9,366 nt of DNA from Candidatus Bipolaricaulota bacterium. GTDB taxonomy: Bacteria > Bipolaricaulota > Bipolaricaulia > UBA7950 > UBA9294. Positions 1-6,627 of the stretch are shown here, piece after piece (the stretch's first letter is position 1; the number at the start of each line of letters is the position of its first letter). The position numbers and the translations under genes are program-made. The stretch lies in contig JAUWNS010000085.1 in assembly GCA_030612485.1 (NCBI GenBank), positions 1-9,366 on the forward strand, in the 5' to 3' direction. The notes beneath the pieces are model-generated. The model was not told the DNA's origin. It saw only the letters and a list, made by a program, of their open reading frames with translations, and made no database searches.

Positions 1-939
1 CGCCTCGGCCATGTACGTGAGGGGAAGGGCCTTGGAGATCATGCGTAGGTAGGAGGGCATGATCTCGATCGGAAAGTAGATCCCTGCGAGGAACATCATC
101 AGCATCGATAGGACGTTCGCGATGTTGCTCGCACTGGAGGGTTTGCGCACGAGAAGGGCGATCACCGTCCCAAATCCCATCATCCCGAGGGTCGAGGCAG
201 CGACAAGGACCGTGTAGTGGAACCAGTTGACGGAGAACGTGAGGTGAAGGACGGTCATCGCGATACCGAGGGTGATCAGTGTGGAGATGTAGACGACTGC
301 GAGCCTCACGCAGGCGATTGCGGCGAGGAGAGCTAGAGGGCGCATCGGAGTGACGATCAACCGATCGAGGAGCTTTCGTTCCTTCATCGCGGTGAGGTGG
401 CCGGAGATGGCAAATAGTCCTGCCGAGAGGATGGAGAAGGCGAGGATTCCCGGTACCGTAAGGTTGAACCAGTTCATCGCTGCCGCTTTCCCTGCGTGAA
501 CCCTCTCCATGGTAAGGACCGGAGCGAGCCCCTGGTGCCGCAGGTTGAACTCCGAACCGATCCCACGCGCCATCTCCACGAATGCGTAGTTTTCCTGCAC
601 CCGGCTCGAATCGTAGAGGAAGGTAAGCTTCTCCCCGTCCCAGATGAGGGCGAAATCGATCGTCCGTCCCGCAAGGGAAGACTCCAGGGCAGATTCGCTG
701 TCGTAACGGGTGATCTCGACCGCCCCACTGCGTGCAATGACCTCTTCCAGTATTTCACTTGTGACATCGCTTGGGACAAAGAGGCCGAGGCGGGCGTGTT
801 CAACTGTGCCAGTCCCCCGCATAAGGAAACCGAAGATGAGGATGAAGATGACCGGGAAGAGGAAGGTGAACGTGAGTGTTGCCTTGTCGCGCAGAAAGGT
901 GACGAACTCGGCGTGAAGGAGCGCGGTGAAGGATCTCAT
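1..939 (-). CDS. ABC-2 type transporter permease, C-terminus cut by window edge
   Basis: Second membrane subunit of an ABC exporter. It would sit in the cytoplasmic membrane and pair with the ATPase at 2147-3076. I translated 313 codons from an ATG at 939; the frame is open to position 1, so the end of the gene is missing. It has a cytoplasmic N-terminus, a first membrane helix at about residues 21-40, an external domain of roughly 110-120 residues, then hydrophobic helices at about 158-179, 203-230, 241-263 and 272-292. The segment FLAGIYFPIEIMP followed by LPLTYMAEA-like residues is typical of the ABC-2 membrane family and closely parallels the upstream permease. The ATG overlaps the TGA of that gene as ATGA, so translation is probably coupled. 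There is no strong separate Shine-Dalgarno sequence. The substrate cannot be read from the sequence; drug, lipid or polysaccharide export are all possible. Confidence 0.9.
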   Translation of the reverse strand, partial: MRSFTALLHAEFVTFLRDKATLTFTFLFPVIFILIFGFLMRGTGTVEHARLGLFVPSDVTSEILEEVIARSGAVEITRYDSESALESSLAGRTIDFALIWDGEKLTFLYDSSRVQENYAFVEMARGIGSEFNLRHQGLAPVLTMERVHAGKAAAMNWFNLTVPGILAFSILSAGLFAISGHLTAMKERKLLDRLIVTPMRPLALLAAIACVRLAVVYISTLITLGIAMTVLHLTFSVNWFHYTVLVAASTLGMMGFGTVIALLVRKPSSASNIANVLSMLMMFLAGIYFPIEIMPSYLRMISKALPLTYMAEA

Positions 940-2150
940 CGTTCCACATCCCAGTTAAGACGCAACGAGGCGACCAGAATACAAAACGCGATCCAACAAA
1001 GCGGAACTCCGATCGTCAATGGTGAGGATATGGTTCCACCTTGCACCCCCAGGCTCGTCCGCAACCCTTCGGCAAGGTAGGTGAGCGGGTTTACAAAGAC
1101 GATCGCCTTTAGCAGCCACGGAAGCCCACCGATCGGAAAGAAGAGCCCGCCGAGGAACATCATCGGCATGTTCAACACATTGGCGATCGCCATCCCCGAG
1201 TTGGCGGTCTTCGCGATCGATGCGATGAAGAAACCGAAGGAGAGGAAGGTGATCGAGGCGAGGATGAGAAAGAAGAGCGACTCAGGTTTCGCAAAGCTGA
1301 CCGAGGCTCCGAAGGCGAACCGCCCCAGGAGGTAGAGGAGGACGAACTGTATCACACAGAGTCCGACATGACCGAGGGAGAAGCCGGCGAGGTAGCGGGG
1401 GACGGTGAGCGGGGTGACCCAGTAACGCCGCAGGATACGGCGATCTCGCGCGAACAGGATCGAACCGGGGACTCCGAACAGACCGGTGACGAAGAACCCC
1501 ATCAGGATCATCCCTGGGAGGAGGAAATCCACGTAAGAGACCTCTTCCCCATCTTTTCCAACCCACTTCGTTTCGATGGGGACGGCACGACCCTCGTCGA
1601 ACCGCCCTGTCTGCGCAAGGATCTCGCGATCGATTCCAGTAAAGATCTGCTCGATGATCGAGGTTGCCATCTCGGAGGCTGCGTTCCCTTCGTTTGTGTA
1701 GACGGTGATCGTGCTCTCCGCGGTTGGCGGTGAGTCAGGGCGCATCATGCGTTCCAGCAGGGCCTGGTTGAACCCGCTCGGAACGACGATCACCGCGGCA
1801 CGGCGGCCGAGGCGTAGTTCCTTCTTCTCACGAACAAGAAAGGTATCCATATCCTCGCCAGGAGAGGGCTGCGTGAGGGTGAAGAGTGGCTCTTTCCCCT
1901 CGTGCGATGTTTCTCCCGCTTTCTCGAAGACACCCTCCACGATCGCGGCGAAGTCGGTCATCCCGCCGCTGGTCTCCTCGTTAAGAAGGGTCACCGGGAA
2001 ATTGATCTCCCCTTCCTGTCCCATGTTTGCAAAGATCAAGGTCAGGATAGCAAGGAGGAACATCGGGAAGACGAGGAACCAGAACAGGGTGATACGCTCG
2101 CGAAACGCTGTTGTGAGGTAGCTACGAGCGATGAGAAGAATCCCTTTCAC
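936..2150 (-). CDS. ABC-2 type transporter permease
   Basis: Complete 404-aa membrane subunit of an ABC exporter. It has one helix near the N-terminus (about 22-42) and a large external domain (about 45-205) that includes a predicted soluble segment with VIVVPSGF. Five more hydrophobic stretches follow at about 208-230, 257-278, 291-313, 322-345 and 378-396. The motif MFLGGLFFPIGGLPWLL and the following NPLTYLAEGLR are hallmarks of the ABC-2 membrane (DrrB/YhhJ-like) family. The start is GTG at 2150; it overlaps the ATPase stop as GTGA, and the gene's own TGA overlaps the next permease as ATGA. The two permeases are clearly related but differ in length of the external domain, so the transporter is probably a heterodimer of membrane subunits. 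The substrate is unknown. Confidence 0.93.
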   Translation of the reverse strand: MKGILLIARSYLTTAFRERITLFWFLVFPMFLLAILTLIFANMGQEGEINFPVTLLNEETSGGMTDFAAIVEGVFEKAGETSHEGKEPLFTLTQPSPGEDMDTFLVREKKELRLGRRAAVIVVPSGFNQALLERMMRPDSPPTAESTITVYTNEGNAASEMATSIIEQIFTGIDREILAQTGRFDEGRAVPIETKWVGKDGEEVSYVDFLLPGMILMGFFVTGLFGVPGSILFARDRRILRRYWVTPLTVPRYLAGFSLGHVGLCVIQFVLLYLLGRFAFGASVSFAKPESLFFLILASITFLSFGFFIASIAKTANSGMAIANVLNMPMMFLGGLFFPIGGLPWLLKAIVFVNPLTYLAEGLRTSLGVQGGTISSPLTIGVPLCWIAFCILVASLRLNWDVER

Positions 2151-3076
2151 TCCCGGAGCCTCCTCCCGGTGAGCGACAGGAAGACATCCTCCAGGTTCGG
2201 CTGGCGGACGATCATGTTCTTAAGCGAGAGATCGTGATCCTTCGCCCATGTCAGCATATGATCCATCGTCGGCACGAGGTCCTCTGTCTCTACGGTCACA
2301 AGCTCCCCATCCACGCGGATGGCCTTGCAGCATTCTCTAAGCGGAGCCAAGTCGTTCTTACTCAGATCTGGAGACGTAAATTCGATGATCGTCTCCTGCC
2401 CGAGGCGCGCGGCCAAGTCGCGTGGTGACCCCTTTGCAATAATCGCACCGTGATCCATTATGCAGACGTGATCGGAGAGGGCTTCGGCCTCTTCCATGTA
2501 GTGTGTGGTGAGGATGATCGTCTTCCCTTCTCCTTTGAGGTCGGTGACGATCGACCAGATGTTCCGCCGTGCCTGTGGGTCGAGCCCGGTCGTCGGTTCG
2601 TCGAGGAAGATGAGGTCGGGATTATTCACCAGTGCGACACCGACCGCCAGCCGCTGTTTCTGGCCGCCGGAGAGCGTCTTCACGTGAGCGTTCGCCTTCT
2701 CGGTGAGCGCGACATTATTGAGCACCTCATCGACGGAGAGCGGGCTCTTGAAGAAGGAAGCGAAGAGCGTCACTACCTCCTTAACCCTGAGGTAGGGTTC
2801 GAAGTTCCCGTCTTGCAGGAGGACCCCCATCCGTTCCTTGACCGCGCGGTTTATGCGCTTGAGGCGAACGCCAAAGACCTCGATCTCGCCCGAGTCCGGA
2901 TGGCGGATCCCCTCGAGGATCTCCAGGGTCGTCGTCTTGCCGGCCCCGTTCGGACCGAGTATGGTGAACACACTTCCACGCGGGATTACAAACGAGATGC
3001 CATCAACAGCATGCACTTCACCGTAGTGCTTCACAAGCTTTGTCACCCGCATCATCGTACCGTTCGTATTCGCCAC
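2147..3076 (-). CDS. ABC transporter ATP-binding protein (DrrA-like)
   Basis: Cytoplasmic ATPase that powers the two ABC-2 permeases encoded downstream. It is 309 aa, normal length for the DrrA/CcmA class. Visible motifs are Walker A GPNGAGKTT at 41-49, the Q-loop Gln at 88, the signature LSGGQKQRL at 135-143, Walker B LIFLDEP at 155-161, the D-loop GLDP, and the switch His at 192 in TTH. After about residue 225 comes the C-terminal extension common in this class, ending NLEDVFLSLTGRRL. The start is GTG at 3076, not an internal Met: a GAGGTG Shine-Dalgarno sequence lies seven bases upstream, and the frame fits the first residues. It is the first gene of a three-gene operon, and its TGA overlaps the next GTG. 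The ATPase assignment is firm; the exported substrate is not known. Confidence 0.95.
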   Translation of the reverse strand: MANTNGTMMRVTKLVKHYGEVHAVDGISFVIPRGSVFTILGPNGAGKTTTLEILEGIRHPDSGEIEVFGVRLKRINRAVKERMGVLLQDGNFEPYLRVKEVVTLFASFFKSPLSVDEVLNNVALTEKANAHVKTLSGGQKQRLAVGVALVNNPDLIFLDEPTTGLDPQARRNIWSIVTDLKGEGKTIILTTHYMEEAEALSDHVCIMDHGAIIAKGSPRDLAARLGQETIIEFTSPDLSKNDLAPLRECCKAIRVDGELVTVETEDLVPTMDHMLTWAKDHDLSLKNMIVRQPNLEDVFLSLTGRRLRE

Positions 3077-3105
3077 TTTGCATCACCTCAGGTGCTTAAA
3101 GTGGA

Positions 3106-3135
3106 ATAGTATCCGGCAGCGGGCTCGTAAGGCAA
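3106..3135 (-). promoter_or_regulatory. possible sigma70-like promoter of the ABC operon
   Basis: Read on the minus strand, TTGCCT (3130-3135) is followed after 18 bp by TACTAT (3106-3111), about 30 bases ahead of the GTG start. Each box matches the consensus only partly. Near the start codon, CACCTGAGGTG forms a short palindrome that includes the Shine-Dalgarno sequence. The placement is sensible but the boxes are weak. Confidence 0.3.
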
Positions 3136-3197
3136 ATCGCAAACCCGCGTAGATTGAGGATTGCGGTTGAAAACGCTAAAGATGGAAAGAACCTATG

Positions 3198-3221
3198 AGG
3201 AACGCAGGAATCCAGGAAGAC
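3198..3221 (+). repeat. three tandem 8-bp units with an AGGAA core
   Basis: AGGAACGC, AGGAATCC and AGGAAGAC follow each other with an exact 8-base period. The same core appears inverted at 3257-3270 as part of TTCATGGTTTCC. This stretch belongs to the gene-free interval 3077-3490 between the ABC operon and the DUF4384 gene, and no reading frame there looks coding. The units resemble short low-complexity repeats seen between genes in environmental genomes; that comparison is from memory. Confidence 0.5.
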
Positions 3222-3246
3222 TCGCAAGCAGAAACTGCAGGGCACT

Positions 3247-3276
3247 AGACTCTAATTCATGGTTTCCTTAGAGTCT
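3247..3276. repeat. 9-bp perfect inverted repeat (stem-loop)
   Basis: AGACTCTAA at 3247-3255 pairs exactly with TTAGAGTCT at 3268-3276 around a 12-base loop. On the plus strand a TTTTT run lies 12 bases further on, but no plus-strand gene ends here, so a terminator role is not supported. It may be a degenerate mobile or palindromic repeat. Confidence 0.55.
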
Positions 3277-3341
3277 GTTCCGTAAACTTTTTACTGCTCG
3301 TCTTCGAGCTCAAACCGTAGTTTCAAACATTTTACCGCCTC

Positions 3342-3381
3342 GGGGGGTGTAGTATCTGAAAAAGGATTTACTACACCCCCC
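3342..3381. repeat. 13-bp perfect inverted repeat with G6/C6 ends
   Basis: GGGGGGTGTAGTA (3342-3354) and TACTACACCCCCC (3369-3381) are perfect reverse complements separated by 14 bases. A further four bases on the outside (CCTC 3338-3341, GAGG 3391-3394) could pair across an asymmetric bulge. No T run follows on either strand, so it is not a standard intrinsic terminator. It lies about 110 bases beyond the stop codon of the DUF4384 gene and about 265 bases upstream of the ABC operon. It could be a transcript-end structure, a protein-binding palindrome or a remnant of transposon ends. Confidence 0.75.
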
Positions 3382-3427
3382 AAGGGCGCTGAGGAATTGA
3401 GAAATCGGCCTCTAGCCCGGAGGGAAG

Positions 3428-3490
3428 ATTGAATGATCGGGCGCTTGCGCTGACAAATCACTCAATCACTCACTCGCTAAATCACTCAAT
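3428..3490. repeat. clustered short repeats beside the DUF4384 stop codon
   Basis: AAATCACTCAAT occurs twice, at 3455-3466 and 3479-3490, with the similar CAATCACTCAC between them. The first copy also pairs with GATTGAATGAT at 3428-3438 (10 of 11 positions), forming a stem around a GC-rich loop. The second copy abuts the stop codon of the DUF4384 gene, so the structure would sit in that transcript's 3' end. No T run follows the stem on the minus strand, so calling it a terminator would be a guess. Confidence 0.55.
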
Positions 3491-4225
3491 TTACTGGATC
3501 TGAAGGCAGAGGTGCCAGCGGGATTCCAAGCCGAAGTACCAATACCAACCGCTCGTGGGAAGGCCAGCGTGCCACGTTCCAGCCTGCCAATACCACGCAG
3601 CGCCGGGCTGACCAGGGTACGGAGGGTAGGACGGAGGGAAGGGCGGAATGGAACCATCGCTTGCCGGAGGGGCGTAATCGAAGGCCGGACCTGAAATCGT
3701 AAACGCGGTCCAGCCGGTTGCCCAGGTGGGAATCGGCATCGTCGCCCTCATCAAGGATTGGAGCTGGTACATAGCCTCACTCGGATCGGAAGCGATGATC
3801 GGGAAAGGGCCACTGTAGGCTGTTGGATCAAGGCCGATCGGTGTCAGGCTGGCAAAGATCAGCAGCTCCTCCACTCCAGTCGGTGGAGCGATGGTCAATT
3901 TGTACCCACCATCCGGGAGTCGATGCGTCCCCGCGGCGACGTAGTTATACTGCGAGTAGACGTTTGGGAAGAGGAGTCGAACGATCCCATCCGGCTGTAG
4001 GTCGAACAGGTAGATGAAGGCTGGCTGGTTCACCGAGAAGAAGAGCGTCAGAGCGTCGCCTAGTTCGTAGTCCGGCTCCTCTGTCCACACCCCGACGACG
4101 AGTGGCTTGTCGCTCTGTGTGGGGGTGGGGAGCAACCCCAGAGGAAACCCCTGCCCACTCGCAATGGTTGAAGCACTGATGAGTACAACCAGTAGGCATA
4201 TCCATACGATCCATCGTCTTTTCAT
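3491..4225 (-). CDS. secreted DUF4384-domain protein
   Basis: 244-aa exported protein of unknown role. Residues 1-24 are a typical Sec signal peptide: MKRRW, a hydrophobic core, then ASTIASG, with cleavage probable near residue 24. Residues about 43-132 match the DUF4384 pattern: a GVWTEEPDYELGD opening, FIYLFDLQPDG, the characteristic LLFPN (84-88), then PPTG and LLIFASLTP. This beta-rich domain is found in secreted or envelope proteins, and its biochemical function is not established. The last 55 or so residues form a tail rich in Pro, Gly, Tyr and Trp (PPYPGQPG, WYWQAG, GWYWYFG). I choose the ATG at 4225 because GAGGTG lies six bases upstream; an in-frame GTG at 4234 is part of that Shine-Dalgarno sequence. 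The gene appears monocistronic. Confidence 0.85.
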   Translation of the reverse strand: MKRRWIVWICLLVVLISASTIASGQGFPLGLLPTPTQSDKPLVVGVWTEEPDYELGDALTLFFSVNQPAFIYLFDLQPDGIVRLLFPNVYSQYNYVAAGTHRLPDGGYKLTIAPPTGVEELLIFASLTPIGLDPTAYSGPFPIIASDPSEAMYQLQSLMRATMPIPTWATGWTAFTISGPAFDYAPPASDGSIPPFPPSYPPYPGQPGAAWYWQAGTWHAGLPTSGWYWYFGLESRWHLCLQIQ

Positions 4226-4301
4226 AGTTCTCACCTCGTTCTATCTACCCGCGGTAGCGTGATTGGGTTTCATTCTGCGTAACGCTCCTTCGCGGGTGAG
4301 C

Positions 4302-4330
4302 ACAATAGTGGTTCCTCGCGGTTAAGGCAA
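4302..4330 (-). promoter_or_regulatory. possible promoter of the DUF4384 gene
   Basis: On the minus strand TTGCCT (4325-4330) and TATTGT (4302-4307) are spaced by 17 bp. The -35 box is the same hexamer as in the ABC operon candidate. It would leave a leader of about 70 bases, which includes CTACC/GGTAG arms (4245-4249 and 4253-4257). Box matches are moderate only. Confidence 0.33.
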
Positions 4331-4374
4331 GGTAATCCAGAGAAAGACTCAAAAGATGAGCGTAGCAAGAGAGA

Positions 4375-4415
4375 AAAAGCTTCTATCTCGCCGAGACGCA
4401 AAGATCGCCAAGAAA
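4375..4415 (+). repeat. interspersed repeat, copy A (direct)
   Basis: The core from 4384 to 4415 contains CTCGCC, GACGCAAAGATCGCC and AAGAAA. It matches copy B at 31 of 32 positions (G4393 versus A4537), and similarity extends about nine bases to the left. The repeat lies in the gene-free interval 4226-4672, in which I see no coding frame outside the shadow of the exonuclease gene. Confidence 0.8.
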
Positions 4416-4467
4416 AGCGTAAATCGACAAAGAGAATGAAGATGCTTGAAACTCAAGAAAAATGTTC

Positions 4468-4497
4468 TTTCTTAGCGACCTTTGCGGCTTGAGCGAG
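4468..4497 (-). repeat. interspersed repeat, copy C (inverted)
   Basis: Read on the minus strand, this copy contains CTCGCTCAAGCCGC, AAAGGTCGCTAAGAAA and lines up with copies A and B with about three substitutions and one extra base. It lies between the two direct copies, so a transcript could fold C against either A or B. Confidence 0.75.
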
Positions 4498-4518
4498 CGA
4501 TAACGAGCGGGCGAGAGG

Positions 4519-4559
4519 AAAGGCTTGTATCTCGCCAAGACGCAAAGATCGCCAAGAAA
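4519..4559 (+). repeat. interspersed repeat, copy B (direct)
   Basis: Core 4528-4559, nearly identical to copy A exactly 144 bases upstream, and able to pair with the inverted copy C at 4468-4497. The spacing and the single inverted copy are unlike a CRISPR array. Between this copy and the exonuclease stop at 4673 there are about 113 bases with no gene and no clear terminator. Confidence 0.8.
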
Positions 4560-4672
4560 GGAGAAGGCAGGAAAAATTGACGGGAAACAAGATCTCTCTG
4601 CCCCGTACCTTGCCTAGAGTGCGAGGAGATGCAATAGTAGGGCCGTGCAAATTCGACGTGGACGTTAACCGT

Positions 4673-5266
4673 CTATAGCAGAGGGTCCATGTTGGGACGG
4701 AGCTTTCGTGCTCTGTTGAGGCCAGCTTCGATGATGCGCTGAGTCGTGAGACAATCCCCCAAAGCGTCGTGGGCGTCGGTCTGTTGCACCCTGAAGTACT
4801 TTGCTGCGGCTGAGAGCTTCTGCCAGGAGTAGTTTGCGCGGTAACGGTCCCACTTCCCGTAGACACGTGCGAACCACTCCATCACGCACCAGGATTCGAA
4901 CTTGGGCATGTCCAAATTGTAGCGATTGCAGGTGTTGCGAAGAACGCGTAAATCGTAGTCAACATTGTAGATCGCGACGAGTCTCCCATCGAGTGCTTCA
5001 AATAATACTTGATAAATAGTGGGAAACTCCGCTCTATCGCGAACCATCTGATCGGTGATCCCGGTGATCCGGCTCGCTCCCGGTTCGATCGGTTTGGCTG
5101 GGTGTACGAGCTCGTTGATCAACGTCTTCCCGTGGCTATCAACAACGGCCGCGCTGACGATCTCCGGGGCATCGAGCCCGGTCGTCTCCGTGTCGAGGAC
5201 GACGTATTCCCTTGTTTCCAATGTCTGCCAGATCTCTTCCCACGCGGTTCCGCTAAAGGCGGTCAA
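4673..5266 (-). CDS. DnaQ-like DEDDh 3'-5' exonuclease
   Basis: 197-aa single-domain exonuclease of the DnaQ/RNase T family. Such proteins remove nucleotides from 3' ends of DNA or RNA using two metal ions. All five catalytic positions are visible: D25 and E27 in VLDTETTGLD (Exo I), D105 in YNVDYDLRVL (Exo II), and H166 and D171 in AHDALGD (Exo III). GITDQMV at 69-75 is also typical of the proofreading-type branch. The start is TTG at 5266, eight bases after a clear AAGGAG (5275-5280); no better in-frame start exists near it. It could be a stand-alone proofreading subunit, a DNA repair exonuclease or an RNase; the sequence does not decide. It is the same orientation as its neighbours but is separated by 270 bases from the membrane protein gene and by about 450 from the DUF4384 gene, so it is probably transcribed alone. 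Confidence 0.9.
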   Translation of the reverse strand: MTAFSGTAWEEIWQTLETREYVVLDTETTGLDAPEIVSAAVVDSHGKTLINELVHPAKPIEPGASRITGITDQMVRDRAEFPTIYQVLFEALDGRLVAIYNVDYDLRVLRNTCNRYNLDMPKFESWCVMEWFARVYGKWDRYRANYSWQKLSAAAKYFRVQQTDAHDALGDCLTTQRIIEAGLNRARKLRPNMDPLL

Positions 5267-5380
5267 TTGCGATTCTCCTTTTCGGTGTCCCTTTCACGAG
5301 TGTTTTCCTTCGCATGGCACAGGGACCGCGAACCATGTCTGAGCCGTGCGATCTCCTTCGTTTTCCGATCTCGACTCACC

Positions 5381-5409
5381 ATTCTACGCGCCAAAGACCT
5401 ATCAGTCAC
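5381..5409 (-). promoter_or_regulatory. probable promoter of the exonuclease gene
   Basis: On the minus strand GTGACT (5404-5409), a 17-bp spacer and TAGAAT (5381-5386) match sigma70 boxes at four and five of six positions. It predicts a leader of about 108 bases before the TTG start. The remainder of the interval 5267-5536 shows no gene; GGTTCGAA at 5467-5474 recalls a tRNA T-loop but has no matching arms. Confidence 0.45.
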
Positions 5410-5536
5410 GGTCTGGTTCCGATCAGAGTAGCAGTGGCAGTTCGTTTTAGCAGTCGAATCAGCTATGGTTCGAAAGCGCTATCGAGAGAGAAGATACGAT
5501 ATATACGCGTTCGTAGCTCATGAACAGATTCGGACA

Positions 5537-6247
5537 TCACCCTGCCTGAACGATGACCGGCGTCTCCTTTCCTTCTACCGGTTGGCGTTCCAGATAGACT
5601 AAACGGGTGAGAAAGATGGCAAGGAACAATGCGAAATGACACATGACAGAAGGCAGCGCACCCCTTGCCGGAGGCACGAAGTATGACGCCAATAGCGAGG
5701 GAACAACAAAGGCCAGTGTCCCTGCAAAGACTTGAAAGAGCAAACGACGTCGATGGCAATCGCCGCAGGTTTTCACGCCGTATCCGGAGAACAGGATCAT
5801 TCCGAGGAGTCCCAGCCAGTAGAAAGCAGAATACAGCATGAATCGTGGTATGGCAGTGTTATAGCGCGCGAACACGGCAGTGCACACCGAAACAGACACA
5901 AACCCTCTGTCAAGAGCAATCCACACAACGATCCCAAGAGCGACGGCAAGCATGGAGTAGGCATTCCTGTAGAGCATGCGGGATCTTGGGCGGTAGAGCT
6001 TGGCAATCAAGACCAGACCGAGAGGAGGAAGCCAGGTCACAGCGATAAACGCCAATTGAGGCAGGAAACCAGCCGCTGACACATTGGAGCAGATGCTCAC
6101 TTCGATGATCTGATAGGTTGCTAGCAGGAGAAGAATTGCACCCGTTGTGCGGATGATGGACCTCTCGCCCGGACCTCTCAATGCCCAAACAGCCACTGCT
6201 ATCTCAAAACACGCCGTCGCAATAGCCAATCCTGGAGAGTAATCCAT
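5537..6247 (-). CDS. seven-helix integral membrane protein
   Basis: 236-aa protein with no recognisable enzymatic domain. Seven hydrophobic helices are visible at about 4-23, 33-53, 62-82, 96-113, 137-156, 167-190 and 198-216, separated by short loops, with a hydrophilic tail at 217-236. The stretch PQLAFIAVTWLPPLGLVLIAKL resembles the N-terminal 7TM sensor region of some histidine kinases (HisKA_7TM type), but no kinase follows; this resemblance is from memory and uncertain. A loop between helices 5 and 6 carries KTCGDCHRRR, a CxxC pair at 161 and 164 next to a His and basic residues, which might bind a metal. ATG at 6247 is preceded by AAGGGGGT (6251-6258). The gene appears monocistronic. 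Confidence 0.72.
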   Translation of the reverse strand: MDYSPGLAIATACFEIAVAVWALRGPGERSIIRTTGAILLLLATYQIIEVSICSNVSAAGFLPQLAFIAVTWLPPLGLVLIAKLYRPRSRMLYRNAYSMLAVALGIVVWIALDRGFVSVSVCTAVFARYNTAIPRFMLYSAFYWLGLLGMILFSGYGVKTCGDCHRRRLLFQVFAGTLAFVVPSLLASYFVPPARGALPSVMCHFALFLAIFLTRLVYLERQPVEGKETPVIVQAG

Positions 6248-6285
6248 GCAACCCCCTTCTCATTTTTGCCCTTGAGTGACTGCAC

Positions 6286-6314
6286 ATTCTACGAATGCCG
6301 CCTCTGATGTTCAA
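6286..6314 (-). promoter_or_regulatory. probable promoter of the membrane protein gene
   Basis: On the minus strand TTGAAC (6309-6314), a 17-bp spacer and TAGAAT (6286-6291) match at four and five of six positions. It predicts transcription starting near 6279 and a leader of about 32 bases, ideal for the ATG at 6247. The same TAGAAT hexamer is the -10 box proposed for the exonuclease gene. Confidence 0.5.
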
Positions 6315-6627
6315 TCCTCTCTGCCTGGGTGAATGCCATCATCAGATCGTCGTTCTACGCAAGAACAAAGAACACGAATAATGAAGACCCCAGCGCCCAG
6401 TCCTAAAAGAACTTGCATGCGCCTCGACCTTGACCGATGATCCAGAACGTGGTATTCAACTTGTGATTCCCTGCGGTCTTGCCACAGGGCTTCCGTATGC
6501 TCCTTCTTCTTGATAGGAGAGGCTGTAGTGAGGAATGAACGATGAAATTCTGGTAGGGATAGTCGATTTCAAGGAATCTCTTTGTTACGATATTTGCAAG
6601 TCCAACTTCTATTAGGAGCAAAGGCCA
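6315..6627. other. gene-free interval before the DNA polymerase
   Basis: No convincing coding region, RNA gene or long repeat. A 72-residue minus-strand frame (6403-6621) has no ribosome binding site and no family resemblance. TACGAT at 6586-6591 could be a -10 box for the polymerase gene, but there is no acceptable -35 at normal spacing. Confidence 0.5.

Noticed and set aside
496..1080. 194-aa plus-strand open frame
   Set aside because: Opposite-strand shadow of the two permease genes, which have clear membrane and ABC-2 features; the product is a highly charged, low-quality sequence.
2450..3109. 219-aa plus-strand open frame
   Set aside because: Antisense to the ABC ATPase with its Walker and signature motifs.
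3342..3381. Intrinsic terminator
   Set aside because: Perfect stem but no T run on either strand and more than 100 bases from the nearest stop codon.
4226..4234. GTG at 4234 as the start of the DUF4384 protein
   Set aside because: That GTG is inside the GAGGTG Shine-Dalgarno sequence of the ATG at 4225, which also begins a textbook signal peptide.
4375..4559. Possible CRISPR array
   Set aside because: Only three copies, one inverted, with uneven spacing and no cas genes nearby.
4453..4866. 137-aa minus-strand open frame
   Set aside because: Overlaps the exonuclease in another frame, and its 3' half runs through the interspersed repeats; no recognisable domain or ribosome binding site.
5263..5382. 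39-codon upstream frame on the minus strand whose TGA overlaps the exonuclease TTG
   Set aside because: Its ATG overlaps the proposed -10 box, so it would not be in the transcript, and it lacks a ribosome binding site.
5467..5474. GGTTCGAA resembling a tRNA T-loop
   Set aside because: No pairing T stem, acceptor or anticodon arm around it on either strand.
6403..6621. 72-aa minus-strand open frame in the intergenic gap
   Set aside because: No ribosome binding site, no family resemblance and composition unlike the neighbouring genes.
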